64,000 nt of DNA from Pseudomonas frederiksbergensis (GCF_001952935.1 NZ_CP018319.1:1-64000); one strand, 5' to 3'. Shown: positions 9,338 through 17,848, counted from the first letter of the stretch. The notes: generated from the letters alone by a model not told the origin. Program-made: numbers and translations.

Positions 9338-9595
9338 ATGAAAATGTTAATCCTCGGGTTTGCTGCTCTCCTCGCCACGAGTTCGGCCCTTGCCGATACC
9401 CAGACCGCCGAACCTGTCATTCACGACAAGACCGGTTTCTTCGTCCACCTGGATATTGCCAAAGACCTGTCCAGCAACATCATCACGCAGGATTGCGGCG
9501 TCGTCCCCGCGCAACTGATTTACCTCGACCATCAGGGTCGCAAGCACGTGCTGGATTACCAGGTCCAGGGCATGGGGTGCATTGGCGATAACTGA
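9338..9595 (+). CDS. DUF2790 family small secreted protein
   Basis: Periplasmic protein of 85 residues with a signal peptide (1-19, ending SSALADT). The mature part carries VHLDIAKDLSSN, CGVVPAQLIYLDHQGRKHVLDYQVQGMGC: two cysteines and the Y-D-x-x-G-x-x-H-x-L-D-Y pattern that marks DUF2790, a family nearly confined to Pseudomonas whose role is unknown. Some paralogues are known to respond to metals or stress, but nothing here shows that. A strong GAGGAAG ribosome site precedes the ATG. It is followed by an imperfect hairpin at 9610-9668. Confidence 0.85.
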   Translation: MKMLILGFAALLATSSALADTQTAEPVIHDKTGFFVHLDIAKDLSSNIITQDCGVVPAQLIYLDHQGRKHVLDYQVQGMGCIGDN

Positions 9596-9609
9596 TCAGA
9601 CGCCTGTAT

Positions 9610-9668
9610 TCGCAGAGGATCGGGCTACATTGGCGCCACTGGCTGACCTCTGTAGCCCGCCGCTGCGA
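9610..9668. terminator. Hairpin after the DUF2790 gene
   Basis: CGGGCTACA at 9621-9629 pairs with TGTAGCCCG at 9651-9659, extended by an outer TCGCAG/CTGCGA pair (9610-9615 with 9663-9668). There is no T-run after it, so it may be a transcript-stabilising or Rho-linked hairpin instead of a classical terminator. Confidence 0.45.
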
Positions 9669-9998
9669 GAGGGATGTTGTTGACACTGAACCGGGCAGAT
9701 CCCATTCACTTAAGGTTGGGGTGCATATCCGTTTCTGCGGTGATGGCTGATTACGGTTTCGCTCTTACAGCGAGTCACTTGGAAAAGCCCCAAGTAACCA
9801 AGGGCTCTTGCCCCGCCATTCGGTGCCTCGCCCAGGCTCGGCATGCCCTCACTCCGGCATTGCTCCGGGCGCCCGCCGCCATCGGCCATCCATGGCCGGG
9901 GGCGGCTACTGCGGCATCCTTGCCGCGGTGCCCCCTGCGCAACGCCTGCGTTCGGCCTCTGGGAAAGGGGCAACAGATCAAGATCAAAAGCCACAGCT

Positions 9999-10027
9999 AA
10001 AGCCAAAGCCAAAGCCAAAGCCAAAGC
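9999..10027. repeat. AAAGCC hexanucleotide tandem repeat
   Basis: Almost five uninterrupted copies of AAAGCC. In two frames it would give alternating Lys-Pro or Lys-Ala peptides, but no gene contains it. Simple repeats of this kind can change in copy number by slippage. Confidence 0.85.
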
Positions 10028-10053
10028 AGGATCAACAGTTCTCGACACCCACT

Positions 10054-10188
10054 GATCGTTCCCACGCTCCGCGTGGGAATGCATCCCGTGACGCTCCGCG
10101 TCACCCCTGCGCAGGGCTTAAGCCTTGTGTCGACAGCGGAACGCGGAGCGTCACGGGATGCATTCCCACGCGGAGCGTGGGAATGATC
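10054..10188. repeat. Inverted pair of REP-like elements
   Basis: The left arm (10054-10101) and the right arm (about 10139-10188) are near-perfect reverse complements of about 48 bases, separated by roughly 37 bases. Each arm is itself a double hairpin built on TTCCCACGCTCCGCGTGGGAA and GACGCTCCGCGTC. A third copy of the same unit lies at 54709-54765. This is the paired arrangement of Pseudomonas REP/REPIN elements, which RAYT transposases are thought to mobilise; no such transposase is in the window. Confidence 0.8.
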
Positions 10189-10514
10189 GGGTGTACGCGC
10201 ATGTTGGGAGATCAGGCCGGCCGGTAGGCCGCCTCGCTTTTGCAGTGCCCGCCCCCTCGCTACGCATGTGTGTGCCTGAAAACACCGAACTCAAGTGAAC
10301 AGCATTACGGACGCGTACCGCTCTTTTTTATTTTCTTTCCTGCGCTTTTGACCAGATCAGACGGATCTAAAAGCGACTTCAACTGAAATGGCCAAAAACG
10401 CCACCCCCCTTGAGCAGTTTTGGCATAGGCCAAAATCATCACGGTGTCTAGACTCACTCCCTATAACAGTGCAAAAGCACACTTGAATCCAGGACTGTTC
10501 CCAGGGGAACCCGC

Positions 10515-11699
10515 ATGAACCCATCCGACATTTTTGTTATCAGCGCCGTCCGCTCCGCCATCGGCAGCTTTGGCGGCTCGCTCAAAGATGTGCCGCCCAT
10601 TCAATTGGCTACTGATGTTTGCCGTGCCGCCATTGAACGTTCGGGGCTGGCGCCTGAACACATCGGTCACGTGGTGATGGGGCATGTGATCCCGACGGAA
10701 GCACGTGATGCCTACATCTCTCGTGCCGTGGCGATGAATGCCGGCCTGCCGAAAGAGACGCCTTCCTTCAACGTCAATCGCCTCTGCGGTTCTGGTTTGC
10801 AGGCCATTGTCAGTGCCGCTCAAAGTTTGATGCTCGGGGATGCCGGGGCTGCGCTGGCGGGTGGCGTCGAATCCATGAGCCGCGGTGCCTACCTGTTGCC
10901 GCAGGCACGCTGGGGCGCACGCATGGGGGATATGCAAGCCACCGACTACGTGCTCGGCGCTCTGCAAGATCCGTTTGGCGGTTTCCACATGGGCATTACT
11001 GCGGAAAACATCGCCGAGCGCTATGGCATCACTCGTCAGACTCAGGATGAGTTGGCGCTGCTCAGCCAGCAACGGGCGGCCCGGGCGATTGCCGAAGGTC
11101 GATTCACTGACCAGATCGTGCCGATCGAAGTGGCGTCCCGCAAAGGCACTGTGACGTTTGCGACGGACGAGCATGTCCGCGCCGAGGTCAATGCCGAGCA
11201 ATTGGGCAAGATGAAACCGGCCTTCAAAAAAGACGGCAGCGTCACCGCCGGCAACGCGTCCGGCCTCAACGATGGTGCCGGTGCATTGATCCTGGCCACG
11301 GGTCAGATGGTTCTCGACCAAGGCCTCAAGCCCATCGCCCGACTGGTCGGTTATGCCCATGCCGGCGTGGAACCGGAGCTGATGGGGTTGGGACCGATTC
11401 CCGCCACCCGCCTGGTCCTCAAACGCGCCGGCCTGACCGTTGCCGACCTGGATGTCATCGAATCCAACGAAGCATTCGCGGCCCAGGCGTGTGCCGTGGC
11501 GCAGGAGCTGGGCTTCGACCCGGAGAAGGTCAACCCGAACGGTTCGGGGATTTCTCTGGGCCACCCGGTGGGCGCGACCGGTGCGATTATCGCCACCAAG
11601 GCAATTCATGAACTGCAGCGTGTTCAGGGTCGTTATGCCCTGGCGACCATGTGCATCGGCGGCGGCCAAGGCATCGCCGTGTTGTTCGAACGCGTCTGA
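10515..11699 (+). CDS. Acetyl-CoA C-acyltransferase (thiolase)
   Basis: Cytosolic thiolase of 394 residues that condenses or cleaves acyl-CoA and acetyl-CoA units. All catalytic motifs are present: the nucleophilic cysteine at residue 91 in NRLCGSGLQAI, the SNEAFAAQA stretch, the histidine in GHPVGATGA and the second cysteine in CIGGGQGIA near the C-terminus. The length and motifs fit the biosynthetic AtoB/PhaA/BktB type. It stands alone between a repeat-rich region and a terminator, so no pathway partner is visible. It could serve in acetoacetyl-CoA formation, fatty acid breakdown or a side pathway; the sequence does not say which. Confidence 0.92.
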   Translation: MNPSDIFVISAVRSAIGSFGGSLKDVPPIQLATDVCRAAIERSGLAPEHIGHVVMGHVIPTEARDAYISRAVAMNAGLPKETPSFNVNRLCGSGLQAIVSAAQSLMLGDAGAALAGGVESMSRGAYLLPQARWGARMGDMQATDYVLGALQDPFGGFHMGITAENIAERYGITRQTQDELALLSQQRAARAIAEGRFTDQIVPIEVASRKGTVTFATDEHVRAEVNAEQLGKMKPAFKKDGSVTAGNASGLNDGAGALILATGQMVLDQGLKPIARLVGYAHAGVEPELMGLGPIPATRLVLKRAGLTVADLDVIESNEAFAAQACAVAQELGFDPEKVNPNGSGISLGHPVGATGAIIATKAIHELQRVQGRYALATMCIGGGQGIAVLFERV

Positions 11700-11715
11700 T
11701 CGACCCAAATGAAGA

Positions 11716-11745
11716 CGGCGCCCATTGTGGCGCCGCCTCGTTTTA
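11716..11745 (+). terminator. Rho-independent terminator after the thiolase gene
   Basis: CGGCGCC at 11716-11722 pairs with GGCGCCG at 11729-11735 across a six-base loop, followed by CCTCGTTTT. It ends the thiolase transcript, 17 bases after the stop codon. Confidence 0.8.
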
Positions 11746-11756
11746 GCAAGATGGAA

Positions 11757-11915
11757 TCAGTGCGCAATGCACGCAGATTTCAGCTCGGTGCAAGCCTCGA
11801 ATACTGCACGACCCAACTCGAACTCCTCCCCGATTGATTGCAAGGCGGTAACAGCACGCCGGCGAATTATTAGCCCTGGCGCGCTGACGACATGGCGGTA
11901 TTTGCGCAAAAACAT
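11757..11915 (-). CDS. Possible small protein (52 aa), doubtful
   Basis: An ATG at 11915 with a GAGG site six bases upstream opens a 52-residue basic-then-acidic frame beginning MFLRKYRHVVSAPGLIIRRR and ending with a cysteine-containing tail. The amino-acid make-up is plausible for a real protein, and the region has no other gene. I recognise no family. The frame is short enough to be chance. Confidence 0.3.
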   Translation of the reverse strand: MFLRKYRHVVSAPGLIIRRRAVTALQSIGEEFELGRAVFEACTELKSACIAH

Positions 11916-11959
11916 GTTCAACCTCACCGGCACCCACGCCGAACTGATCAAGCAAATGC

Positions 11960-12177
11960 GTGCGCAAGGTTCTACTAAACTACGCAGAACCAGGCAGTTT
12001 CAGTGAATGATTTCATACCACTGCTAAAGTGATAGCACGCGCCCCCACGTGCCCCCAACGCTTGTCATTTTCGAAGGTGGGGTGGCTGATCACGGTGACG
12101 CCAATGCTCTCAAGCGAGGGCTGCATGAACTGAATCGCGTCATCGAGCGCGAGGGGCAGCAGACATGAGGTCTAAAT
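11960..12177. other. Gap before the exopolysaccharide locus, with a coding-like remnant
   Basis: Between the small doubtful frame and the first exopolysaccharide gene, one plus-strand frame reads VIFEGGVADHGDANALKRGL and then a further helical stretch to a TGA near 12165, but it has no start codon or ribosome site. It looks like the tail of a decayed gene, possibly from a former mobile element. No promoter is clear, though the exopolysaccharide initiating gene must be read from here or from further upstream. Confidence 0.3.
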
Positions 12178-13602
12178 ATGATATTTGAGCCCAACAGTAC
12201 CCGTTCCGTTCTCCAGCGAAGAAGCAGTACCAGTATCGTTATCCAGGCGGGTCTCGATTGTGTTGCGGTGACCGGTGTTGCATGGTTTTTGATCAATTAT
12301 CATATCGGCTTCATAACGCAGTCTTATGTCATCCTGCTCCTGTTACTGCTGGGGGCTTTGGCCGTCGTGTACGACCACTACGCCATTTACCGCAGCAATG
12401 TCGGTTTTACCGTCAAAGCCTTCAAGCTTTTGAAAGCATGGACTGCCACGTTCGGCTTTCTCGTTGCCATGGCCTTTCTTACCAAGCAAAGCGAACAGTA
12501 CTCGCGCTTATTGGTCGGGCAGCTATTTGTTATTGGATATTTTGCTCAGTTGCTTTTGCACCTCGCGACCCGCGAGATGCAAAAAAAGTTTTTGGCCCAC
12601 CCGACTCAATTGGAAAACTCGCTCATCATTGGCTCGGGCGAACTGGCCAGCTATCTTCACAAGAAAATCAGCAATAACCCCTGGCTCGGCGAGCGCATAG
12701 TTGGCTGTGTGTTGATTGGCGCGGACGATGATCGGGGAAAGGAAAGTCTGGAAGGCGCACAGCGTCTGTCGATCCTGGGCGATATCGCCGACCTTGATGA
12801 GTTAGTTGTCAAACATGCCATTCGTACCGTCTATTTCGTGACCCCGCTGGGTGGCTCAGAGGTCATCCAGGATGTTTACTTAAGGCTGTTCGATAAACAC
12901 ATCTCTGTTAACTGGGTGCCTGACATTTTCTCGTTGCGCCTGATCAACCACAGCGTTCGCGAAATTGCCGGCATTCCCGTCCTGACCCTGTCTGAAACTC
13001 CGTTGATGGGGATGCGCCTGTTTCTGAAGAACCTTGAGGACAAAGTCCTGGCCTTTCTCATTTTGGTTCTTGCAGCGCCCGTCCTGGTAGTCGTCGCCAT
13101 TGCCATCAAACTCGATAGCCCCGGCCCGATATTCTTTCGTCAGCAGCGGATGGGCTGGAGTGGAGAAGCTTTTCGGATCTGGAAGTTCAGAAGCATGGTC
13201 GTCCATCAGGATGAAGACGGCATCGTCAAACAGGCGCAAAAGAACGACCCGCGCATGACCAGGGTTGGGGCCTTTATTCGGCGAACCAGCCTGGATGAAC
13301 TACCGCAGTTGTTTAACGTTTTGATGGGGGAAATGTCTTTGGTGGGGCCTCGCCCGCACGCTATCCAACACGATGTACAGTACTCGCCCGATGTCTCGGG
13401 CTACTTTGCACGTCACAACATTAAGCCGGGCATCACAGGCCTGGCTCAGGTACGTGGCTATCGAGGTGAAACGAAGGATATCGATCAGATGATTCGGCGT
13501 GTTGACTCGGACATCGAGTACATCAACAACTGGTCGCTTTGGCTCGATTTCGTCATCCTTGTGCGAACGGTGTTTGCCTTCTCCGGCAAACAGGCCTACT
13601 AG
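12178..13602 (+). CDS. Undecaprenyl-phosphate glucose phosphotransferase (WcaJ/PslA type)
   Basis: Initiates repeat-unit assembly by moving a hexose-1-phosphate, probably glucose, from UDP-sugar to undecaprenyl phosphate at the inner membrane. 474 residues. The N-terminal half has four hydrophobic helices and a CoA-binding-like Rossmann region (NSLIIGSGELASYLHKK). The C-terminal catalytic part has one more helix near residues 285-305, then LDSPGPIFFRQQRMGWSG, FRIWKFRSM, RTSLDELPQLFNVLMGEMSLVGPRP and KPGITGLAQVRGYRGET, which are the classic polyprenyl glycosylphosphotransferase motifs. GAGG precedes the ATG. It opens the exopolysaccharide locus and is convergent with the glycosyltransferase block. 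Confidence 0.93.
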   Translation: MIFEPNSTRSVLQRRSSTSIVIQAGLDCVAVTGVAWFLINYHIGFITQSYVILLLLLLGALAVVYDHYAIYRSNVGFTVKAFKLLKAWTATFGFLVAMAFLTKQSEQYSRLLVGQLFVIGYFAQLLLHLATREMQKKFLAHPTQLENSLIIGSGELASYLHKKISNNPWLGERIVGCVLIGADDDRGKESLEGAQRLSILGDIADLDELVVKHAIRTVYFVTPLGGSEVIQDVYLRLFDKHISVNWVPDIFSLRLINHSVREIAGIPVLTLSETPLMGMRLFLKNLEDKVLAFLILVLAAPVLVVVAIAIKLDSPGPIFFRQQRMGWSGEAFRIWKFRSMVVHQDEDGIVKQAQKNDPRMTRVGAFIRRTSLDELPQLFNVLMGEMSLVGPRPHAIQHDVQYSPDVSGYFARHNIKPGITGLAQVRGYRGETKDIDQMIRRVDSDIEYINNWSLWLDFVILVRTVFAFSGKQAY

Positions 13603-13694
13603 CCATTCCCGAGTGCCTGGACGATCTCAAGGCCATTCAGCGCTCCCTGGAACAATGGAGGTAATTTTAAAAAGTCCGCCAAACGAATATGAAC

Positions 13695-14444
13695 TTACGC
13701 ATTACCCCTGCCTTTGTCCCTGTAGATCAATGTGCGCAGCAAGAACATCGGATTACCCAGCACATAGCGTCTGAATAAGCGCTTTGGCTCACCCATGAGC
13801 CTGAACACCCACTCACAACCGAGACGACGCACCCACTGCGGAGCACGAGTGACTTTGCCGCCGAGAAAATCCAGGATCGCCCCTCCGCACACGACCAGAC
13901 TCGGCACGCCACTGGCGGCTAACCTGGCAGCAACGGCTTCTTGCTTGGGCATGCCCATACCCAGCACAACCAGTTCCGGCTGAAACTGCCGGGCAAGGTT
14001 TACATAGGTATCCACCGACGCAAAACCATGGTGAGCAGAGACGATATTGACCGCAAATATCGCTTCGCTTCGCTGCACCGCGTTGGCCAGAAAGGGCTCT
14101 TCGGTACCCCAGAAAGCCACGCGACGGCCCTTGAACGCGGCCAATAACTTGGGAATGAAATCGGTGCCATTCATATTCAACCCCGGCTCCAGGCCGAGGC
14201 GACGAAACAGAATAGCCATGCCGGAGCCATCCCGTAGTAACACGTCCGTAGCCAACAGGGCGTTGAAGTAGTCGGGGTTGGCCGCCACCAGATTCATGGC
14301 ATGGGCATTGGCGAACCCGAGCACTGTCGTTACGTCAGGTCTGGATAACGCATCAATCAATGCTTGCTCGTCATCAGCATCGCTGACCACCCTGAGTTTC
14401 CGGGTAATCGTTTGCCAGCTGTGCTGCCAGGATAAAGCGCGCAT
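13695..14444 (-). CDS. WecG/TagA/CpsF family glycosyltransferase (GT26)
   Basis: Transfers a sugar such as an N-acetylmannosamine(-uronate), glucose or a related residue onto the lipid-linked acceptor. 249 residues. The family markers are TVLGFANAHAMNLVAANPDY, LLRDGSGMAILFRRLG, MNGTDFIP, RVAFWGTEEP, LVVLGMGMPKQE and VCGGAILDFLGGKVTRAPQWVRRLGCEW, the last being the C-terminal signature of the group. Its ATG overlaps the stop of the GT2 gene upstream (TAATG), so it is the last gene of the leftward block. It probably adds the second sugar after the initiating glucosyl transferase. Confidence 0.92.
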   Translation of the reverse strand: MRALSWQHSWQTITRKLRVVSDADDEQALIDALSRPDVTTVLGFANAHAMNLVAANPDYFNALLATDVLLRDGSGMAILFRRLGLEPGLNMNGTDFIPKLLAAFKGRRVAFWGTEEPFLANAVQRSEAIFAVNIVSAHHGFASVDTYVNLARQFQPELVVLGMGMPKQEAVAARLAASGVPSLVVCGGAILDFLGGKVTRAPQWVRRLGCEWVFRLMGEPKRLFRRYVLGNPMFLLRTLIYRDKGRGNA

Positions 14445-15631
14445 TAGCTGTCATCTCGCTTCGACCGCACCCATTCAACCTGGCGTTTGAGCAAAAACCC
14501 GAGATACAGCGGGATTTTCCTCATCGCGTAGAACGGCGCATACATCAAGGCTGAAAAAGAAATAATCCCGCGACCAAACTGGCTCCATGCCAGCAAGATA
14601 GCCACACCCAAAATTGCCACCCCGCAAGAAGCTATCAATGCGGGCGCCAACGCTCCGGACAGTAGAAATACCAACCATGACAGAACAAATGCCGCCGCCA
14701 AGGCCAACGTCAATAAGGCCAACGGAGGGACCAGCAAATCCAGGGTCATCGCCAGCAGACGCCAGTTACGCTGGCCAAGCGACTCGACCAGCAACTTTGG
14801 CGTGTCCCCAAGAATTACGCCTAAATGACCATGTTCCCAGCGCGTACGCTGGGTCGTTAAGCCTTCATCGCTGCGCGGAAAGTAACTGGTCACCAGAGCA
14901 TCGGGGCAGAACACCGGCGGCTTGCCGTTTCGGCATAAATCCAGGCCCATCTTCAAATCTTCAACGATGTGGCCACTGGCCAAATTGATCAACGTCAGAT
15001 CCTGCCAGACGAAAGCCATTCCCGTGCCCATTAGCTGACAGGGCAAACCAAGTCGGGTCCAACCCTGCGGCCGTACCCGATTCTTCACACACCAGGCAAA
15101 CTCGGCAAGCCGCACTTTTAGCCCGGAACCTGCTGGAGCAAGCATTAAATTAAGGGCTTGCGCCGGCCGCCCTGAGTCGATGCAACGGATCGCCAAACGC
15201 TCAATCGAACCCTCGGCCACCTGGCAGTCCGCATCGATAACAATCATGACCTGCGGCGCATCGCTGGCCAAATGACGTACCCCACAGTCCAACGCATAAC
15301 CCTTGCCACGCTGCTGATCATTGCTGCGCTCCACCACCTCGGCGCCCGCCGTGCGGGCCAGCGCCGCCGTGTCGTCAGAACAGTTATCCGCTACCACCAG
15401 CAGGCGATCACCCAAAAGCAGCTGCGGCCGAATGCTATTCAACGTCGCGATAATGACCGGGGATTCATCGTGTGCCGGTATCAACACCGCCACCCGCGGT
15501 CGCGAGCCTTGCGCCGACGCAGGCGAACGCGCAGGCAGGCAGGCCATCAGCACCTGCACAAACAGCACCAACACCGGCAGGAGGATGAGCATCAGCAGTG
15601 AGCTGAACAGCCAACCAAGTAATGTTGTCAT
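14444..15631 (-). CDS. Membrane-bound family 2 glycosyltransferase
   Basis: Inner-membrane GT2 enzyme of 395 residues. One N-terminal helix (3-30) is followed by the GT-A domain: VAVLIPAHDES, the DNCSDDTAA loop, the metal-binding VIDADC, then VEDLKMG and TQRTRWEHGH, which matches the Q-x-x-R-W motif of processive-type enzymes. Three C-terminal helices follow (about 285-375). It overlaps both neighbours by ATGA/TAATG, so it is translationally linked with the GT4 and GT26 genes. The Q-x-x-R-W motif alone does not prove processivity, and the sugar is unknown. Confidence 0.88.
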   Translation of the reverse strand: MTTLLGWLFSSLLMLILLPVLVLFVQVLMACLPARSPASAQGSRPRVAVLIPAHDESPVIIATLNSIRPQLLLGDRLLVVADNCSDDTAALARTAGAEVVERSNDQQRGKGYALDCGVRHLASDAPQVMIVIDADCQVAEGSIERLAIRCIDSGRPAQALNLMLAPAGSGLKVRLAEFAWCVKNRVRPQGWTRLGLPCQLMGTGMAFVWQDLTLINLASGHIVEDLKMGLDLCRNGKPPVFCPDALVTSYFPRSDEGLTTQRTRWEHGHLGVILGDTPKLLVESLGQRNWRLLAMTLDLLVPPLALLTLALAAAFVLSWLVFLLSGALAPALIASCGVAILGVAILLAWSQFGRGIISFSALMYAPFYAMRKIPLYLGFLLKRQVEWVRSKRDDS

Positions 15632-16830
15632 GCTTGCGCCCTGAACAAATTAGCCAACTTGGCCGCTTCGATGTCGATGTCGTGTCGCTCCAGCACTCTC
15701 TGGTAAGCCGCCTCGCCCATCCGCTGCAACACCTCGACAGGTTGCGCGAGGCAGTCCGCCAGCGCCGCCGCCAACTCATCCACGGCTCCCGCGGGAAACA
15801 ACCAACCGTTCACACCCTCTTGTACCAACTCGGGAATCCCTGCCACATAGCTCGTCAATACTGGCCGGCGCAACGCCATGGCTTCCATGATGACCACTGG
15901 CAACCCCTCGGCGAAGCTCGGCAACACCAAGGCCCGCGCCGCGAGAATTTCCGCCCGCACCTGATCGCTGCTGATCCAGCCGGTAATTCGCACCCGCGCC
16001 TGCAAGCCATGCCGGGCAATCAGGGTTTCGATTTCCGCACGCATCTCCCCATCGCCCGCCAGTACCAGTTCGAACTCCACGTCTTGTGCTGCCAGGATAC
16101 GGGCAGCTTCAAGCAATAACAGTTGTCCTTTTTGCTCACACAAACGACCTACGCAAACCAACCGCGGCGCAGATGGCACGGCAACGGCCGGCACATCGTG
16201 AAACGCCCGCTCCAGCCCGCAGTGCACAACCTTTACCCTTGGCCAGTGCGCATGAGCCACCCAGCGAAACAGCTGGCTACGCCCATAAGAACTGATCGCC
16301 GCGACAAAAGCCGCGCGCCGGACTTTCTCGCCCAAATGAATAAACTGCGGTTTGTCGAACTCTTCCGGCCCGTGCACGGTGAAACTGTACGCTGGCCCAC
16401 CGAGTACATTGGCCAGCATCACCACCTCGGTTGAGTTGGTGCCGAAATGCGCATGCACGTGCTCGGCTCCAAACGCCTGCAACCACATCAGCACACGACA
16501 CGCCTCGGATAAATAAACCAAATGGTATGGCCAGGGGCGATCGGCACGCTGGCTCATGCGCAGCGCCAGCCACAGCGCCGAAAAAAAACGTCGCGGCTGG
16601 GCGCGCAATACCTGCAGCACAGGCACTAACAGCGCTTTGACTCCGCCCTCCAGCACATACTGGGTTTTATCGCGTTCAGACACGTCCTCGGCATCCACCA
16701 ATTCGGCATCCCAGCCACGCAGAGCAATGCGCTGCACCACAAACCCCTGACGTTCCAACGCCAAAATCTCCCGGCGAATGAAACTATGGCTGACTTTGGG
16801 GTATTGATTGATGAAATAAGCGATGCGCAT
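15628..16830 (-). CDS. Family 4 glycosyltransferase
   Basis: Cytosolic GT-B-fold transferase, 400 residues. The N-terminal acceptor domain begins MRIAYFINQYPKVSHSFIRRE, a start I associate with colanic-acid and amylovoran type GT4 enzymes. The C-terminal nucleotide-sugar domain contains RLVCVGRLCEQKGQ, LAGDGEMR, ITGWISSDQV and EGLPVVIMEAMALRRPVLTS, the last giving the E-x7-E motif. An ATGA overlap with the next GT2 gene suggests a shared transcript. It adds one sugar with retention of configuration; which one is not visible. Confidence 0.9.
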   Translation of the reverse strand: MRIAYFINQYPKVSHSFIRREILALERQGFVVQRIALRGWDAELVDAEDVSERDKTQYVLEGGVKALLVPVLQVLRAQPRRFFSALWLALRMSQRADRPWPYHLVYLSEACRVLMWLQAFGAEHVHAHFGTNSTEVVMLANVLGGPAYSFTVHGPEEFDKPQFIHLGEKVRRAAFVAAISSYGRSQLFRWVAHAHWPRVKVVHCGLERAFHDVPAVAVPSAPRLVCVGRLCEQKGQLLLLEAARILAAQDVEFELVLAGDGEMRAEIETLIARHGLQARVRITGWISSDQVRAEILAARALVLPSFAEGLPVVIMEAMALRRPVLTSYVAGIPELVQEGVNGWLFPAGAVDELAAALADCLAQPVEVLQRMGEAAYQRVLERHDIDIEAAKLANLFRAQA

Positions 16831-16905
16831 AGGAACCAGACTTAGTTGTCGTTGCGGTGGATTATTACTGCAAGTAATCCCACAGTAGTACAGGTATCAG
16901 GAACG

Positions 16906-17841
16906 TCAACCAGCTTCACGGTTACTGCAATAACTGCCTATCAACACGCTGTCTATCTTTTTAAAAGTGTCGTCCAGCAGCTCATAGCGCCGGCGATACA
17001 TGGCGCGTTTTTTTGACGCAATACTGTCGAGCGGTTTTCTGGACAGAACCATTGGAATCTCAAAAAAATCTTCGCGCTCTGATGGTGTCGCTCCATGCTC
17101 TAACCAGATCACATCGTAATTTGCCGCCAGTTCCAGAGCTTTGTGAGCGCCAAAATACGGATGACGATGGTGGCGATACCCGTCCCCTACTGCGTAAATT
17201 TTTTCAACACCGATGTTAATGGCAATGTATTTAATGACTTCAATCAGAAAGCTTCTTGGCCGAAGACCTTCAAAGTCTTTTGTCAGGTCCCTGTAGATAC
17301 TCAACGACAGTTCACTCTCGACGCCTTTATGTATCCCCTGAACGGCGCCAATAAAAATACATAGTTCAGTGTCTGTACGACACAAAGTAAATGCTATAGA
17401 TGCAATGCGCAGATCCCCCTGAAACAAGTTCAGCACCAACTCCCCTTCACGCATAAACCAGAAGGGACGATCGAGCACCAGGGAACAGCCAGGAGCGAAT
17501 TCCGACAAATCACTCAACAGCAAACTTTCGCTTCGCCCCAACAGTAATAGTTGCGGACAGCTTTGGGTAACCACTTCGTAATGCGAGGCCAAGACGCCAA
17601 GTTTATTCTTCGGGCTCCAGTTTTTGCTGATGTAGGGCCAATGAACAACGCCGACACAATCCCCGCCTAATTTCTCGACACCGGACTTACCCAAGGCGCT
17701 CGACATACGCCCGCAAAACAACTTAAGTTCGGACCAGTTTTTCACAACCAGCACCAGCATCTTAAACTTATTATTCAACGCCCTTAAAGAGTACCCGGCA
17801 TGTAAAAAAAATACACTTTTTACTATCACCCAATTATTCAT
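16906..17841 (-). CDS. DUF535 (VirK/YbjX family) protein in the polysaccharide locus
   Basis: A 311-residue protein with the DUF535 features: the FMREGELVLNLFQGDLRIASIAF strand region, IGAVQGIHKG, then LRPRSFLIEVIKYIA and IYAVGDGYRHHRHPYFG, and near the C-terminus DFFEIPMVLSRKPLDSIASKKRAMYRRRYELLD. VirK and YbjX are linked to outer-surface remodelling and peptide resistance in enterobacteria, with unknown biochemistry. Here it lies between two glycosyltransferase genes, seven bases after the upstream GT2, so it is part of the exopolysaccharide operon. Codon use is somewhat AT-richer than its neighbours. Family is fairly sure, role unknown. Confidence 0.8.
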   Translation of the reverse strand: MNNWVIVKSVFFLHAGYSLRALNNKFKMLVLVVKNWSELKLFCGRMSSALGKSGVEKLGGDCVGVVHWPYISKNWSPKNKLGVLASHYEVVTQSCPQLLLLGRSESLLLSDLSEFAPGCSLVLDRPFWFMREGELVLNLFQGDLRIASIAFTLCRTDTELCIFIGAVQGIHKGVESELSLSIYRDLTKDFEGLRPRSFLIEVIKYIAINIGVEKIYAVGDGYRHHRHPYFGAHKALELAANYDVIWLEHGATPSEREDFFEIPMVLSRKPLDSIASKKRAMYRRRYELLDDTFKKIDSVLIGSYCSNREAG

Positions 17842-17848
17842 ATAAGTC

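Larger units (their letters stand above)
9690..10300. repeat. Non-coding block of Pseudomonas-type repeated sequence
   Basis: A stretch of about 900 bases between the DUF2790 gene and the thiolase gene with no convincing gene. It contains, in order, a GC-rich segment (about 9745-9970) that I recall as a sequence seen repeatedly in Pseudomonas intergenic regions, a hexanucleotide tandem repeat (9999-10027), an inverted pair of REP-like units (10054-10188), and a short GGCCGGCCGGTAGGCC-rich segment (about 10213-10235). Open frames here give low-complexity arginine/proline-rich peptides with no domain. The remaining bases up to 10514 are AT-richer and probably hold the thiolase promoter, although no clear -35/-10 pair stands out. 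Confidence 0.6.

Noticed and set aside
9999..10027. Tandem repeat considered as a CRISPR array
   Set aside because: Six-base units without spacers and no cas genes nearby.
10054..10188. Inverted arms considered as ends of an insertion sequence
   Set aside because: No transposase lies between them, the spacing is about 37 bases, and the unit recurs elsewhere as a REP element.
9808..10227. Frames giving Lys-Pro and Lys-Ala repeats as a possible secreted or DNA-binding protein
   Set aside because: The repeats come from the AAAGCC tandem inside a non-coding repeat block; there is no ribosome site and no domain.
10461..11708. 415-residue minus-strand open frame over the thiolase gene
   Set aside because: It is the shadow of a high-GC gene: it has no domain, and the plus strand carries every thiolase catalytic motif.
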